From JAMHWF01 sp964371405 (GTDB lineage: Bacteria; Pseudomonadota; Gammaproteobacteria; Burkholderiales; Burkholderiaceae_C), in assembly GCA_964371405.1 (NCBI GenBank), contig CAYJLV010000001.1, positions 124,001-188,000 of the forward strand: a stretch of DNA of 64,000 bases, written 5' to 3'. This document shows positions 25,333 through 34,396 of the stretch, in pieces. Numbering within the stretch: the stretch's first letter is position 1; every line of letters starts with the position of its first letter. Position numbers and translations under genes: made by a program. The notes under the pieces are model-generated. The model was not told the DNA's origin and did not search any database. It was given only the letters and a program-made list of their open reading frames with translations.

Positions 25333-25872
25333 CTACGGAATTCGCACGTCTCCGACAAGCCTCGTCGAGCGTGCGCGCCGTTTCGCGATTTCTTCGTCCT
25401 CCTGCGACCAACCGAAGGAGGTGCCCCAGACCCAGGAGTCCCCTGAGAGCCGGAGGAATCTCACTTGGCCAGCGGCACCGCGGACTTCGATGGCGCCATG
25501 ATCCTGCTCGAGGTCATAGGCGATTCGATGAATGCCCGCCCTGAGTCGCATCCGGACCATCGATTGGGGTACGGTTTCGATGGGGCGCGAATCGTCTACA
25601 GACACGGCCACGAGGTGGCGTGTGTCTCCCCAGCCGCTGCGTACCACGTAGACGGTCAGCGCACCGGGGTCAGCCTCGAATCGCTTGGCCTCGGCCTCGA
25701 CGTCGAGGCCGGGAGTCGACTCCGACGTGCAGACGATCGGACGCTTTCGGGCGTTTCGATAGCAGTAGGGGCCGCTGCGGCGGCTGACATCTGAGTCCGT
25801 ACTGGCGCAACCCAGGAGCACCAGCGACGTCGCCGATACGGCAAGCACCAGGACGCGCCGGCGTGTAGTCAC
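25333..25872 (-). CDS. Cys-pair lipoprotein, paralogue C
   Basis: The preprotein has 179 residues, starts with GTG at 25872, and has a lipobox LVLLGC (Cys22). It shares PYC...RPIVC, EAKRFEADPGALTVYVVRSGW, VPQSMVRMRLRAGIHRI and SWVWGTSFGW with the other copies. It lies 19 bp downstream of the DUF4148-like gene on the same strand, so the two form a small operon divergent from the second two-component system. Function unknown. Confidence 0.75.
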   Translation of the reverse strand: MTTRRRVLVLAVSATSLVLLGCASTDSDVSRRSGPYCYRNARKRPIVCTSESTPGLDVEAEAKRFEADPGALTVYVVRSGWGDTRHLVAVSVDDSRPIETVPQSMVRMRLRAGIHRIAYDLEQDHGAIEVRGAAGQVRFLRLSGDSWVWGTSFGWSQEDEEIAKRRARSTRLVGDVRIP

Positions 25873-25891
25873 GGCGCAGCCCCTGCCGAGC

Positions 25892-26179
25892 TTACGGGCG
25901 CTTGTCTGCGTCGGGCTTGGCGGTCGCCACGGGTTCGTTCGAGCACCAGCCGCGATTGCTGGTCCGGCATCGCCACGTGCCGTCGCGCATCGCCTTTTCG
26001 ACCTCCGCGCGGACCTGCTCTCGCGTGAGCGCCGCGGGCCGGGCCGATTCGGTCGTGTTGGCAGTTCCGGGCGCGCCCTGGGCCATCTGGTGTTGGGCCG
26101 CTGCGAAGAGCGGGGAGCCGGCCATGACGGCGGCGGCCGCAAGCGCGCGGGTGGCTGTGAAGATGGAATTTTTGCGCAT
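25892..26179 (-). CDS. DUF4148-like exported small protein
   Basis: The preprotein has 95 residues with a signal peptide ending LFAAAQ near 29. The mature part has LTREQVRAEVEKAMRDGTW, the DUF4148-type helix, then a Cys pair in WRCRTSNRGWCSNEP that the other two family members lack. It starts 127 bp from the response regulator gene on the opposite strand, with a TGAC-N6-GTAA box between them. Confidence 0.7.
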   Translation of the reverse strand: MRKNSIFTATRALAAAAVMAGSPLFAAAQHQMAQGAPGTANTTESARPAALTREQVRAEVEKAMRDGTWRCRTSNRGWCSNEPVATAKPDADKRP

Positions 26180-26256
26180 GTTGAACCTCGTGAGTTGTTG
26201 ATGGATTCGATGCTTCACTCTATGGACTGCATGCTGACCAGCTGCGGACTGGAAGC

Positions 26257-26270
26257 TGACCATCTCGTAA
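26257..26270. promoter_or_regulatory. response-regulator box TGAC-CATCTC-GTAA
   Basis: The box lies 78 bp upstream of the DUF4148-like gene (minus) and 36 bp upstream of the response regulator (plus). The right half is GTAAT, the same variant as at 33671 and 35006. It could serve both directions. Confidence 0.5.
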
Positions 26271-26305
26271 TCCAGCTGACGCAGCCGCTGGTGGACAATC
26301 TGCTG

Positions 26306-26992
26306 ATGAGAATTCTCGTGATCGAAGACGAGGTCCGCTTGGCGGAATACCTGCGAAAGGGCTTGTCGGAGAGCGGCTATGTCGTCGACCTGGCCCATGA
26401 CGGCATCGACGGGCTTCATCTCGCTGTCGAGGGCACGTACGACCTGATCGTCCTCGATGTGATGCTGCCGGGACGGGACGGCTTCGAGGTGCTCGCAGAG
26501 CTGCGCAAGCAGCGCAGGACGCCCGTCCTGATGCTGACGGCCCGTGACGCGGTCGAAGACAAGGTCAAGGGGCTGACCGGCGGCGCAGACGACTACCTCG
26601 TCAAGCCGTTCTCGTTCTCCGAATTGTCGGCTCGGGTCCAGGCCCTGTTGCGTCGCGGTGGGGGAGATCGCGACGGACAGCTTCCCACCAGCCTCCGGCT
26701 GGCGGATCTGGAGGTCGATCTGGCACGCCGGAAGGCGACACGGGCCGGCAAGCGGCTCGAACTCACACCCCAGGAGTTCAATCTGCTCGTGCTTCTGCTG
26801 CGTCGGCGTGGGGAGGTCCTGTCGCGCACCGTGATGGCGGAACAGGTGTGGGACATCAACTTCGACAGCGATACGAACGTTGTCGAGGTGGCGGTGCGCC
26901 GGCTGCGTGCGAAGCTGGACGAACCTTTCGAGGTCAAGCTGATACACACGGTGCGTGGCATGGGTTATGTGATGGAAGAGCGCCAGGAGTGA
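26306..26992 (+). CDS. OmpR-family response regulator, heavy-metal type (second system)
   Basis: The protein has 228 residues with a receiver pocket (VIEDEVRLAEYL), phospho-Asp in LIVLDVMLPG, Lys in VKPFSFSEL and winged-helix end TVRGMGYVME. It is very similar to the regulator at 12058, so the two systems look like duplicates. It is coupled to its kinase by a GTGA overlap. Confidence 0.93.
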   Translation: MRILVIEDEVRLAEYLRKGLSESGYVVDLAHDGIDGLHLAVEGTYDLIVLDVMLPGRDGFEVLAELRKQRRTPVLMLTARDAVEDKVKGLTGGADDYLVKPFSFSELSARVQALLRRGGGDRDGQLPTSLRLADLEVDLARRKATRAGKRLELTPQEFNLLVLLLRRRGEVLSRTVMAEQVWDINFDSDTNVVEVAVRRLRAKLDEPFEVKLIHTVRGMGYVMEERQE

Positions 26993-28359
26993 GGTGGCGC
27001 GTTCTTCTTGCCGACGGCCAGTCGCTCGGGACGCGCCTGTCCCGGTGGCTCGCGTTGCAGGGGCTGATCGCTGCGCTTGCCGTTTCCGGAACGGTGTATG
27101 CCGTCAATCTGTGGGTTCTGCAGAGCCGTCAGCACGAAGAACTGGCGTTGAAGAGCGCGGTTGTCCGCCATGCGCTCGCAGAGACGGCGGGCAACTCGGC
27201 GACTGAAGAGTTGCAGCACAAGCTCAAGGACTTTCTCGCGGGCCATGAGGACATGATGCTGTCCGTCACGTCCGGAGATGGGACGGTTCTCTTCAGCGCT
27301 CCGCAGGCGCCCGAGAGGGGAGATGCCGATTCGGCCAGTCGGTTCTTGCGGGTCTCCTGGGAAGACACCTGGCCCGCTGGCGCTCCCGGTGTCGTCCAGG
27401 TGGTGCTGGGGCTTGATGTGAGCCGCGACCAGGATCTGCTCCAGCGGCTCGGCTGGACACTCCTGGCAGCCTCACTGTTGGGAGCGGGGATCGTCAGCGT
27501 GACCGGGTTCTTGCTGGTCCGCAGAGGCCTGCTGCCGGTGCAGGCCTTGGCCGCACAAGTGGACGCGGTCGCGCTGGAAAGGTCAGGGCAGCGGCTGGAC
27601 GGAGCGGGACAGCCGCTCGAGCTCCGACCACTGGTCGACCGCTTCAACGCGCTGCTGATGCGCGTTGAACGCGCCTACGCGCAACTGGAGGGCTTCAACG
27701 CCGACGTTGCACACGAACTTCGAACACCGCTGACCACCTTGATCGGTTCAAGCGAACTCGCGTTGCAGCGCGAGCGACCCGCCGCCGAACTGCAAGACGT
27801 GATCGCGGAGAACCTGGAGGATCTGAGGCGCCTGGCGGTCATCATCAACGACATGTTGTTCCTTTCGCAAGCAGACCGCGGCGCGGCGGCGCGCCGCTCG
27901 CAGGTGACGAGCCTCGCTGCCGAGCTCGGCGAGATCATCGAGTACCACGAGGCGGCGCTTCACGACCGGGGCCTGTCGGCGGTATGCGATGGCGATGCAA
28001 CGGGGGCGTTTGACCTGTCTCTTCTGCGCCGCGCGGTGTCCAACCTGCTGAGCAACGCAACCCGCTACGCGACGCCCGGCTCGACGATACGGGTTTGGAT
28101 CGAGTCGGAAGGTGGCCGGGCACGGATCTGGGTAGAGAACGAGGGGAGTCCGATCGAGCAGGAACATCTGCCGCGCTTGTTCGACCGCTTCTACAGGGCG
28201 GAGCGCTCTCGTCGGCAGGTTGGCGCGTCGAACCACGGGTTGGGTCTGGCCATCGTCGCTGCCATTGCGCGGATGCACCAAGGCGAACCGTTCGCCAGAT
28301 CGGCCGATGGCATCACCGCGATCGGGCTGGACGTACCGTCGAGTGCGGCGATTGCGTAG
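26989..28359 (+). CDS. heavy-metal sensor histidine kinase (second system)
   Basis: The protein has 456 residues. The start is GTG 26989, overlapping the regulator stop. It has two membrane helices flanking a sensor of about 120 residues, HAMP, a normal H-box DVAHELRTPLTTLIG, N-box (VSNLLSNATRY) and G-box (NHGLGLAIV). It is a paralogue of the kinase at 10658, sharing GFNADVAHEL and SQADRGA. Its last 47 bases overlap the end of the convergent kinase at 28313. Confidence 0.9.
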   Translation: MRWRVLLADGQSLGTRLSRWLALQGLIAALAVSGTVYAVNLWVLQSRQHEELALKSAVVRHALAETAGNSATEELQHKLKDFLAGHEDMMLSVTSGDGTVLFSAPQAPERGDADSASRFLRVSWEDTWPAGAPGVVQVVLGLDVSRDQDLLQRLGWTLLAASLLGAGIVSVTGFLLVRRGLLPVQALAAQVDAVALERSGQRLDGAGQPLELRPLVDRFNALLMRVERAYAQLEGFNADVAHELRTPLTTLIGSSELALQRERPAAELQDVIAENLEDLRRLAVIINDMLFLSQADRGAAARRSQVTSLAAELGEIIEYHEAALHDRGLSAVCDGDATGAFDLSLLRRAVSNLLSNATRYATPGSTIRVWIESEGGRARIWVENEGSPIEQEHLPRLFDRFYRAERSRRQVGASNHGLGLAIVAAIARMHQGEPFARSADGITAIGLDVPSSAAIA

Positions 28360-29758
28360 CGGACGCAATCGCCGCGGCGAAGCCCTTGACAGGAGCGACG
28401 GTCGTTTGGCTGTCCCTTGCCGGCAGCGTCAGTCCGACACGATTGGCCTTGCCGATGCGTTCGACAAAGACGGTCCCGCCATGCATGCGCGCGACGGCCG
28501 CGACGATGGCCAATCCCAGCCCGTGGCCCGCTTGTCTTCGCGAGCGGGAGGTGTCCGCACGATAGAAGCGGTCGAACATCTGGGCTCGGACCGGCGCCGG
28601 TATTTCGAGCCCGGGGTTGAGGACACTCAGGGCGATGAGTCCATGGTCCGGCTCGATGAGGACCCGAATGGTGTCGCCGGCGCGGGTGTGGCGGATGGCG
28701 TTGGTGAGGAGGTTCACGAGTGCACGCAGCACGAGGGGAGGGTTGCAGACCGCCGCGGCGTCGCCGAACCGTTCCGCGACCACGCCAGCTTCCTGCAGCA
28801 ATGCATCGCAGTAGCGGATGGCCTTGTCCGCCTCGGACCCGAGCGCGACATCTTCCAGTCCCTCCGCCCGGTCACCGCGATCTGCGCGGGAGAGAAACAG
28901 CATGTCGTTGACCAGCGCGTTCAGGAGCTGCAGTTCCTCGAGATTCGACATCAGAACCTCGCGCAGGTCCTCGCGAGATCTTGGCGACGAGAGCGTGACC
29001 TGCGTGCCCGTGACCAAAGAAGCCAGGGGCGTCCGCAGCTCGTGAGCCACGTTGGCATTGAAGGCCTGCAACTGCGCATAGGCGTCCTCGAGCCGGTCAA
29101 GCGCCTGGTTGAATGCGCGCACCAGCCCTGTCAGCTCGGCGCCTTCGGGAGGCACGGTCAAGCGCCGTCCCATGGAACTGGGCGTGATGTCGCTGGCTTC
29201 CGCCGAGAGCTGCGACACCGGCCTGAGGCAGCGACCGATGGCGAACCAACTCAGCAGCACGGTCGAGCCGACGCCGAAGGCACAGATCAGGACCAGCGTC
29301 GCGAGATGCGAACGAAGGAGCTCATCGCGGGGGCCGGACTCGATGGCCACGCGCAGCCGGCCGGCCGGCCATAACGATGCCGACGGCAGGGCCGTCTCCG
29401 TCACATCCGCGCGGACGCCGGGCGCCGGCCGCGGCGGGACCGTCGTTCCGTTGGCGCTCGACGCGCCGTAGATCGCCTCACCCGCTTCGTCGAACAGCCA
29501 CACGTGGAGGCCGTCGTGGCCGATGCGCAGGTCGTCGAGGTGATGAAACAAGGCTGCACGATCGCCTGAACGATTGGCTTCGTCGATGAAGTGAAGGACG
29601 ACGCTGACCTTGCCTGCCAGCTTCATTCGATCCGCATCGACCAACTCGGACTCGAGGGCCCGTTGCAGCAGCCAACCTGCAGTCGAGAAGACGACGAGTG
29701 CCACCACGCCAAGGCCGGCAGTCAGCCGGGCTGCGATCGAGGGATGGCGCCAGGTCAT
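28313..29758 (-). CDS. sensor histidine kinase (third system)
   Basis: The protein has 481 residues: helix at 13-32, periplasmic sensor of about 130 residues, second helix near 155-175, HAMP, H-box NVAHELRTPLASL, N-box (LVNLLTNAIRHT), G-box (GHGLGLAIV). It is more distant from the other two kinases. ATG 29758 overlaps the regulator stop by one base; GTG 29761 is an alternative. The 3' end overlaps the convergent kinase gene by 47 nt. Confidence 0.9.
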   Translation of the reverse strand: MTWRHPSIAARLTAGLGVVALVVFSTAGWLLQRALESELVDADRMKLAGKVSVVLHFIDEANRSGDRAALFHHLDDLRIGHDGLHVWLFDEAGEAIYGASSANGTTVPPRPAPGVRADVTETALPSASLWPAGRLRVAIESGPRDELLRSHLATLVLICAFGVGSTVLLSWFAIGRCLRPVSQLSAEASDITPSSMGRRLTVPPEGAELTGLVRAFNQALDRLEDAYAQLQAFNANVAHELRTPLASLVTGTQVTLSSPRSREDLREVLMSNLEELQLLNALVNDMLFLSRADRGDRAEGLEDVALGSEADKAIRYCDALLQEAGVVAERFGDAAAVCNPPLVLRALVNLLTNAIRHTRAGDTIRVLIEPDHGLIALSVLNPGLEIPAPVRAQMFDRFYRADTSRSRRQAGHGLGLAIVAAVARMHGGTVFVERIGKANRVGLTLPARDSQTTVAPVKGFAAAIASATQSPHSTVRPARSR

Positions 29759-30456
29759 CACGCATCCGTGTCGTTGCCGCGGTCCAGTTCGAGGACGTAA
29801 CCCATCCCTCGAACCGTGTGAAGCAGCTTGGTCGGGAACGGCTCGTCGAGCTTGGAGCGCAGACGCCGTATGGCGACTTCCACCACGTTCGAGTCCCCGT
29901 CGAAGTTCATGTCCCAGACGAGTTCGGTGAGCACCGTGCGTGACATGACTTCACCGCGATGGCGAAGCAACACAGACAGCAGCGTGTACTCCTGCGCCGT
30001 GAGATCCAGGCGCGTGCCGGCGCGAAACGCGCGTCGACGTATGGTGTCCAGTTCCAGGTCTCCAAGCACCATGCGGTCGGGTTCGTGGTGCGCACCTGCG
30101 GCACCGCGGCGCAGCACGGCCTGGATGCGCGCCAGCAGCTCTGTGAAGACAAACGGTTTGACCAGGTAGTCGTCGGCGCCGGCGCGCAGGCCTCGCACCC
30201 GGTCTTCCACGCTGTCAGCGGCTGTCAGCATGATCACCGGCGTGTCCTTGTGCTGCCTGAGAGTCTCGAGCAATGTGAAGCCATCGGCCCCAGGCAGCAT
30301 GACGTCCAGCAGAAGGAGGTCGTAGCTTCCCTCCATCGCCATGTGTCGCCCGTCGATCCCATCGGTTGCGACATCGACGACGTAGCCGCTCTCGGCCAGC
30401 CCCCGACGCAGATGGCCTGCCAGCTTGGCGTTGTCTTCGACGACGAGGATTCGCAT
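29758..30456 (-). CDS. OmpR-family response regulator (third system)
   Basis: The protein has 232 residues with receiver start VVEDNAKLAGHL, phospho-Asp in LLLLDVMLPG, Lys in VKPFVFTEL and TVRGMGYVLE at the winged helix. It lies 52 bp downstream of the Sel1-like gene on the same strand, so Sel1-like gene, regulator and kinase look like one operon with the strong TGAC-N6-GTCA box upstream (autoregulation is an inference). Confidence 0.92.
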   Translation of the reverse strand: MRILVVEDNAKLAGHLRRGLAESGYVVDVATDGIDGRHMAMEGSYDLLLLDVMLPGADGFTLLETLRQHKDTPVIMLTAADSVEDRVRGLRAGADDYLVKPFVFTELLARIQAVLRRGAAGAHHEPDRMVLGDLELDTIRRRAFRAGTRLDLTAQEYTLLSVLLRHRGEVMSRTVLTELVWDMNFDGDSNVVEVAIRRLRSKLDEPFPTKLLHTVRGMGYVLELDRGNDTDA

Positions 30457-30508
30457 GGGAGGCTGCAGCGAAGCGCGTGAAGGGATGCCGATACCGACCG
30501 CCGTCCCT

Positions 30509-32056
30509 CTAGGCGGCCAGTGCCATGCGCAGAGGCTGCTGCGCATGGAAGGCCCACTTGGGTCCCTGTCGCAGGGCGTTTAGCGCCGTCGACCTGACTT
30601 TCGCGAAGAACAGGGATTCGTCGATGCCGGATCGCTCCAGGCAGTAGCGCAGACGGTGGGTCCGTTTGCGCCGGTCGCCCTCGATCGGGGACCCGTCCTG
30701 GCGCGACTGTTCGAAGAACCCAACGGACCGACGCAGGTTCTCGAGCGCCTGTGGCCGAAGTGCCGGGATGGCTCGAGGCGCCGCCAGCTTGGCCTGCGCA
30801 ATCGACGGGTTGGGACCGACGACCAGCCCCCAGGGCCTGAGCCCTGCGACGATGTCGACGCTCATCGCTTCCAGCTTGGTCAGGCCGAAGTCCCGTGCCG
30901 TCCGCAGGCGGCAGGCCAGCCAGGGATCCTCGCGGCGTACGGCATCGATGGCCGCGTCGGCTTCGGCGTCGGATCCCGCAACCGGGAGCACCAGTGAGCC
31001 GAGCAATTGCGCTGCCAGCGCATCCTGCCGGCGCGCCGCCTGGTGAAGCCAATGGATGCCCTGCTCGGATTCGTGCACGGTGGTCGCCGACCGCAGGATC
31101 AGCGCGCCGAGGCGCCGCTGGGCGCAGAGTTCGCCCGCGAGTGCGGCCTTCTCGAGGAAGAACCGCGCCATCTGCGGATTGGAGACCGACGATCGGTTGT
31201 CTGCGTGAATGCGGTAGAGGACCATCCATGCGGCGGTCAGCCCGGCATCGGCAGCGCGCAGCAGAAGCGCTGCGCCTCTTCGCAGGTTCTGCCCCGTGGT
31301 CAGCAAGGACGTCGGCAGTGCAGGTGTATCGACCCCGCTCAGCGCTCGTCCGAGCAGCAACTCCGCGGTCGCATTGCCGCGACGGATGCAGTCTTCGAGA
31401 AGAGCCTCGACCGCACCGTTCGCGCATGGGAGCCGCAGCTGCGCGTCGTTTTCCAAGCGGGCGAGGGCGGAGCACATGGCATCTGCGAGTTCCGGCGTGA
31501 TGGGCAGGCGCGCCGTCAGCGTGCCGCTCAGCACGCGCGCAATCTCCTCTGGATCTTCCGAATGGATAGCAGCGCTCAAGGCCAGCGGTACCAGGCGAGC
31601 GAGATCGATCCCTGGGGCTGCTTTCAAGGCATCCAGTACGCCGACGGCCGCATTGAGGGGGCGGCTTTGCAGCGCATGCGCGGCTGCGCGTGCGCCTGCA
31701 TCGCCAGCGGCGGCGGCTGCGTCGAGCCATCGTGTCGTCTCGGTGACATCGGCACTCGTGAGTGTGCCCCACAGACCGAGTTTCACCTGCGCCGATATCG
31801 ACCCTCCGCGCGCCGCCTTTGCCAGCGGGAGCAGCAGCTTGCGGTGCACCAATTCGTGCAGGGGCAGCGCATCGGCGATCGTGCGAGCGGTTCGCTCGGA
31901 GGGCTCGAGCGACGGGTGCGCCAGGTACTCGAGCCCGGTGTCGGTGTGCTGCGGAAAGCCGTCGACGCCGAGCAGGTAGCGTCTGCCGACTTCGTCCCGC
32001 GCTTCGAGGTCACCCTGCCGGGCGCTGGCGAGCAGCTGAATGTCTTGTCTCCGCAT
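30509..32056 (-). CDS. Sel1/TPR-like repeat protein, function unknown
   Basis: The protein has 515 residues, cytosolic by sequence (no signal peptide or membrane helix). It is made of short alpha-helical units of Sel1 type, e.g. AARGGSISAQVKLGLWGTL, AADAGLTAAWMVLYRIHAD and AALAGELCAQRRLGALILRS, followed by a basic C-terminal block (RKRTHRLRYCLERSGIDES). ATG 32056 has AAAAGGA about ten bases upstream. It heads the operon of the third two-component system. Such scaffolds usually mediate protein contacts; no partner can be named. Confidence 0.65.
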   Translation of the reverse strand: MRRQDIQLLASARQGDLEARDEVGRRYLLGVDGFPQHTDTGLEYLAHPSLEPSERTARTIADALPLHELVHRKLLLPLAKAARGGSISAQVKLGLWGTLTSADVTETTRWLDAAAAAGDAGARAAAHALQSRPLNAAVGVLDALKAAPGIDLARLVPLALSAAIHSEDPEEIARVLSGTLTARLPITPELADAMCSALARLENDAQLRLPCANGAVEALLEDCIRRGNATAELLLGRALSGVDTPALPTSLLTTGQNLRRGAALLLRAADAGLTAAWMVLYRIHADNRSSVSNPQMARFFLEKAALAGELCAQRRLGALILRSATTVHESEQGIHWLHQAARRQDALAAQLLGSLVLPVAGSDAEADAAIDAVRREDPWLACRLRTARDFGLTKLEAMSVDIVAGLRPWGLVVGPNPSIAQAKLAAPRAIPALRPQALENLRRSVGFFEQSRQDGSPIEGDRRKRTHRLRYCLERSGIDESLFFAKVRSTALNALRQGPKWAFHAQQPLRMALAA

Positions 32057-32526
32057 GTCGTTGTCCTTTTCTTTCGGGCCCGCATGCGACGGCCCGAATG
32101 ACAACTCGTGAGGGTTGCTAGCAGGGCACACCACTTTGCGGTCCGAAAACGATAGGAATAAGCGACTGACAAAACACTTGCCGGAACATGACAGACCGGT
32201 CATGTTGATGCTCGGGGCCTCTCCTTCACGCCGCTGCGTCGGAGGCCTTGGCCCGTTCGGGCTCGACCGTGTCGGGCCGTTTGCGGTGGCTGCTGTGCAA
32301 GCTGCTGTGGAAGGGCGGCGACGGATGCCCGCCGAACTGACGAGGGTCTGCTAGCCACCTCCGGGCCGCTTCTCGCGAGCAGGTCGCCTCGGCCGCGCCT
32401 CGTCCCTAGGCTGCTCGCCAGCGCCTTCACGTCTCGTGCCGCAGCGCGCCTCGCACTTCATCCGAGTCCGAAGGCGCGTTCGTCGCGTGGAAGGTGTTGC
32501 CTTGTCCCACAACGGAGATTGCTCTC
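32057..32526. other. 470-base intergenic region
   Basis: This lies between the divergent Sel1-like operon and the porin. It contains the strong response-regulator box at 32185-32206 and the start region of both transcripts. Nothing coding is convincing here; the last 300 bases before the porin hold no recognisable operator or repeat. Confidence 0.5.
32185..32206. promoter_or_regulatory. response-regulator box AACATGAC-N6-GTCATGTT
   Basis: A perfect eight-base inverted repeat around AGACCG, the best copy in the window. It is 129 bp upstream of the Sel1-like operon start and 321 bp upstream of the porin. The core and spacing equal those at 5239. Confidence 0.65.
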
Positions 32527-33564
32527 ATGAAAAAGTCCTTGTTCACCCTGGCCGCGTTGTCCGCCTTTGCGGCGGGCGCCTACGCGCAGTCGTCGGTCAC
32601 GCTGTTCGGCATCGCCGATGCCGCCGTGCGTCAAGTCAAGAATGGAAGCGCCGGATCCCAGAAGCAACTGGCATCGGGCTCGAACGCCACCAGTCGGTGG
32701 GGTCTGCGCGGCGTAGAGGATCTGGGTGGCGGCCTGAAGGCCGGCTTTCACCTGGAATCCCAAGTCAACTTCGACACCGGCACCGCCGACGCGAACAAGT
32801 TCTGGGGTCGCCGTGCAACGGTCAGCCTGATGGGCAACTTCGGCGAAGTGCGCATGGGTCGGGACTACACGCCGACCGCCTACAACACCTTCGCCGACGA
32901 GTTCGGCATCGTCGGCGTCGGCTCGCGCGGCATCTTCAGCTACGGAGCGGGTTCGAACCTGGGTAGCACCGCCACGACGGTGCTGCGGGCCGACAACACG
33001 GTGGGCTACTTCCTGCCCAACATGGGCGGGCTGTATGGCCACCTGCAGATGGCCGCTGGCGAGGGCGTCAACGGCAACAAGTACGTGGGTGGGCGGCTGG
33101 GTTACGAGGCGGGCCCGATCAACGTCGGCTTCGCCTACGGCAAGACGGAGACAGGGGCGACCACGCCGGACTTCAAGAACTACAACATTCAGTTCAACTA
33201 CAAGTTCGGCTTCGCCACGCTGCATACGCTGTACGACGTCAAGGAGTGGAACCCGCGCAAGACCAAGGATCTGTCGATCGGTGCCACGGTGCCTGTCGGC
33301 CCGGGTGCGCTGAAGGTTGGCTACACCAGGGCAGATCGCTCGGGTGGCCCCGCTGGTTCCGGCTTCTCCGACGCCGACGACAGCACTCGCCTGGGCATCG
33401 GGTATGTCTACGATCTCTCGAAGCGCACCGCGATGTACACGACCTACGGTCAGGTCTCGAACAAGGGCGCGGCGCGCAGCTCCGTCCTCTACACACCGCC
33501 GGCGGGCATGCTGGGCGGCGAGAAATCGTCCGGTCTCGAGTTCGGCGTTCGCCACACCTTCTGA
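32527..33564 (+). CDS. outer-membrane general porin, Burkholderiales type
   Basis: The preprotein has 345 residues with a signal peptide ending AGAYAQ at 21, then SSVTLFGIADAAVRQV, the typical start of gram-negative trimeric porins of this order. SRWGLRGVEDLGGGLKAGF and the terminal aromatic GVRHTF (outer-membrane beta-signal) are present. It is likely a 16-strand barrel. Metal islands often carry a regulated porin, but this one may simply be a general porin. A hairpin follows it at 33586. Confidence 0.9.
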   Translation: MKKSLFTLAALSAFAAGAYAQSSVTLFGIADAAVRQVKNGSAGSQKQLASGSNATSRWGLRGVEDLGGGLKAGFHLESQVNFDTGTADANKFWGRRATVSLMGNFGEVRMGRDYTPTAYNTFADEFGIVGVGSRGIFSYGAGSNLGSTATTVLRADNTVGYFLPNMGGLYGHLQMAAGEGVNGNKYVGGRLGYEAGPINVGFAYGKTETGATTPDFKNYNIQFNYKFGFATLHTLYDVKEWNPRKTKDLSIGATVPVGPGALKVGYTRADRSGGPAGSGFSDADDSTRLGIGYVYDLSKRTAMYTTYGQVSNKGAARSSVLYTPPAGMLGGEKSSGLEFGVRHTF

Positions 33565-33585
33565 TCGGCGAATCGTTGTGCGGTG

Positions 33586-33617
33586 ACCCGCGCTGACCTC
33601 GACGGGCCAGCGCGGGT
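33586..33617 (+). terminator. strong hairpin after the porin gene
   Basis: ACCCGCGCTG and CAGCGCGGGT form a perfect ten-base-pair stem with a 12-base loop, starting 22 bp after the porin stop. There is no T tract, but stem strength and position fit a terminator. Confidence 0.6.
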
Positions 33618-33658
33618 GTGCCGCGGCAGGCCCGGCTGCGGGCGTCGTTGGGGCGCCG

Positions 33659-33676
33659 CATGACGAAGATGTAATG
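33659..33676. promoter_or_regulatory. response-regulator box CATGAC-GAAGAT-GTAATG
   Basis: It matches the 5239/32185 boxes with one substitution in the right half (GTAATG for GTCATG). It is 111 bp upstream of the DUF4148 gene at 33787. Confidence 0.5.
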
Positions 33677-33786
33677 GATCGGCAAGCAGTCTGTCGGCAC
33701 GCGATTCCTACAGTGGCTCCACGGTGCACGAAGGCACCGCAACCGGTGAACCTCCACGAGAGGCGCACCTGCAACAGGAGTCCATC

Positions 33787-34272
33787 ATGAAGTTCCGTTT
33801 CAGTCTGATCGCGCTGGTGAGTGCCGTGTCTCTGCCCGCGCTGGCGACCTCAGGCATCACCCCGGTTGGGGGTGAAGCCGGCTTCACGACCCATGCGATG
33901 CCGTCGACGAAGTCGCGTGCCGACGTCATCAAGGAGCTCGAGGCCTGGAAGCGCAATCCGGTCACGGCCGACGGCTGGCGCGAAGTCGGAGGCGATGCGG
34001 GCTGGGTCTTCGTCGGGACGAACAATTCCGGCAAGACGCGGGCATCGGTCATCGCGGAGACGATCCAGGCCAAGCGCAATCCGGTCTCGGGCGACGGCTG
34101 GCTCGATGTCGGTGGCGAAGCCGGGGTGGTCTACGTCGGCGTCCCGGGTGACACGCGCAACGCTGCGAACGCCGGCAAGCCCTCCCAGGCGGGCGCTGTC
34201 AACGTTCCCGGCGGGCTGAGTCGCAGCGGTCACCAGAGCGGCGCGACCGCCACCTCGCACATGCATCGCTGA
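33787..34272 (+). CDS. DUF4148 exported protein with internal repeats
   Basis: The preprotein has 161 residues with a signal peptide ending LPALAT near 21. The mature part repeats a unit of about 45 residues: GGEAGF...KSRADVIKELEAWKRNPVTADGWREVGGDAGWVFVG then KTRASVIAETIQAKRNPVSG...-type sequence. The C-terminus has His residues (HQSG...SHMHR). ATG 33787 is preceded by AACAGGAG. It is a paralogue of 12904 and 25892, and the lipoprotein gene at 34397 follows. Confidence 0.78.
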   Translation: MKFRFSLIALVSAVSLPALATSGITPVGGEAGFTTHAMPSTKSRADVIKELEAWKRNPVTADGWREVGGDAGWVFVGTNNSGKTRASVIAETIQAKRNPVSGDGWLDVGGEAGVVYVGVPGDTRNAANAGKPSQAGAVNVPGGLSRSGHQSGATATSHMHR

Positions 34273-34396
34273 TGGGTCGGCGGAGGGCGGGTGGCATCGA
34301 GACGACGCGGCCGATCAGGAGCGTCGTCCATCCCGCCCATCGTCGGGCTCGCGCAGACCGCCGATCTCGGTGTAGGTGCCAGTTCCGGAGCTTCAT

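Noticed and set aside
33565..33786. Small coding gene between porin and DUF4148 gene
   Set aside because: The space is explained by a terminator hairpin, a response-regulator box and the DUF4148 promoter region; no frame has a supported start.
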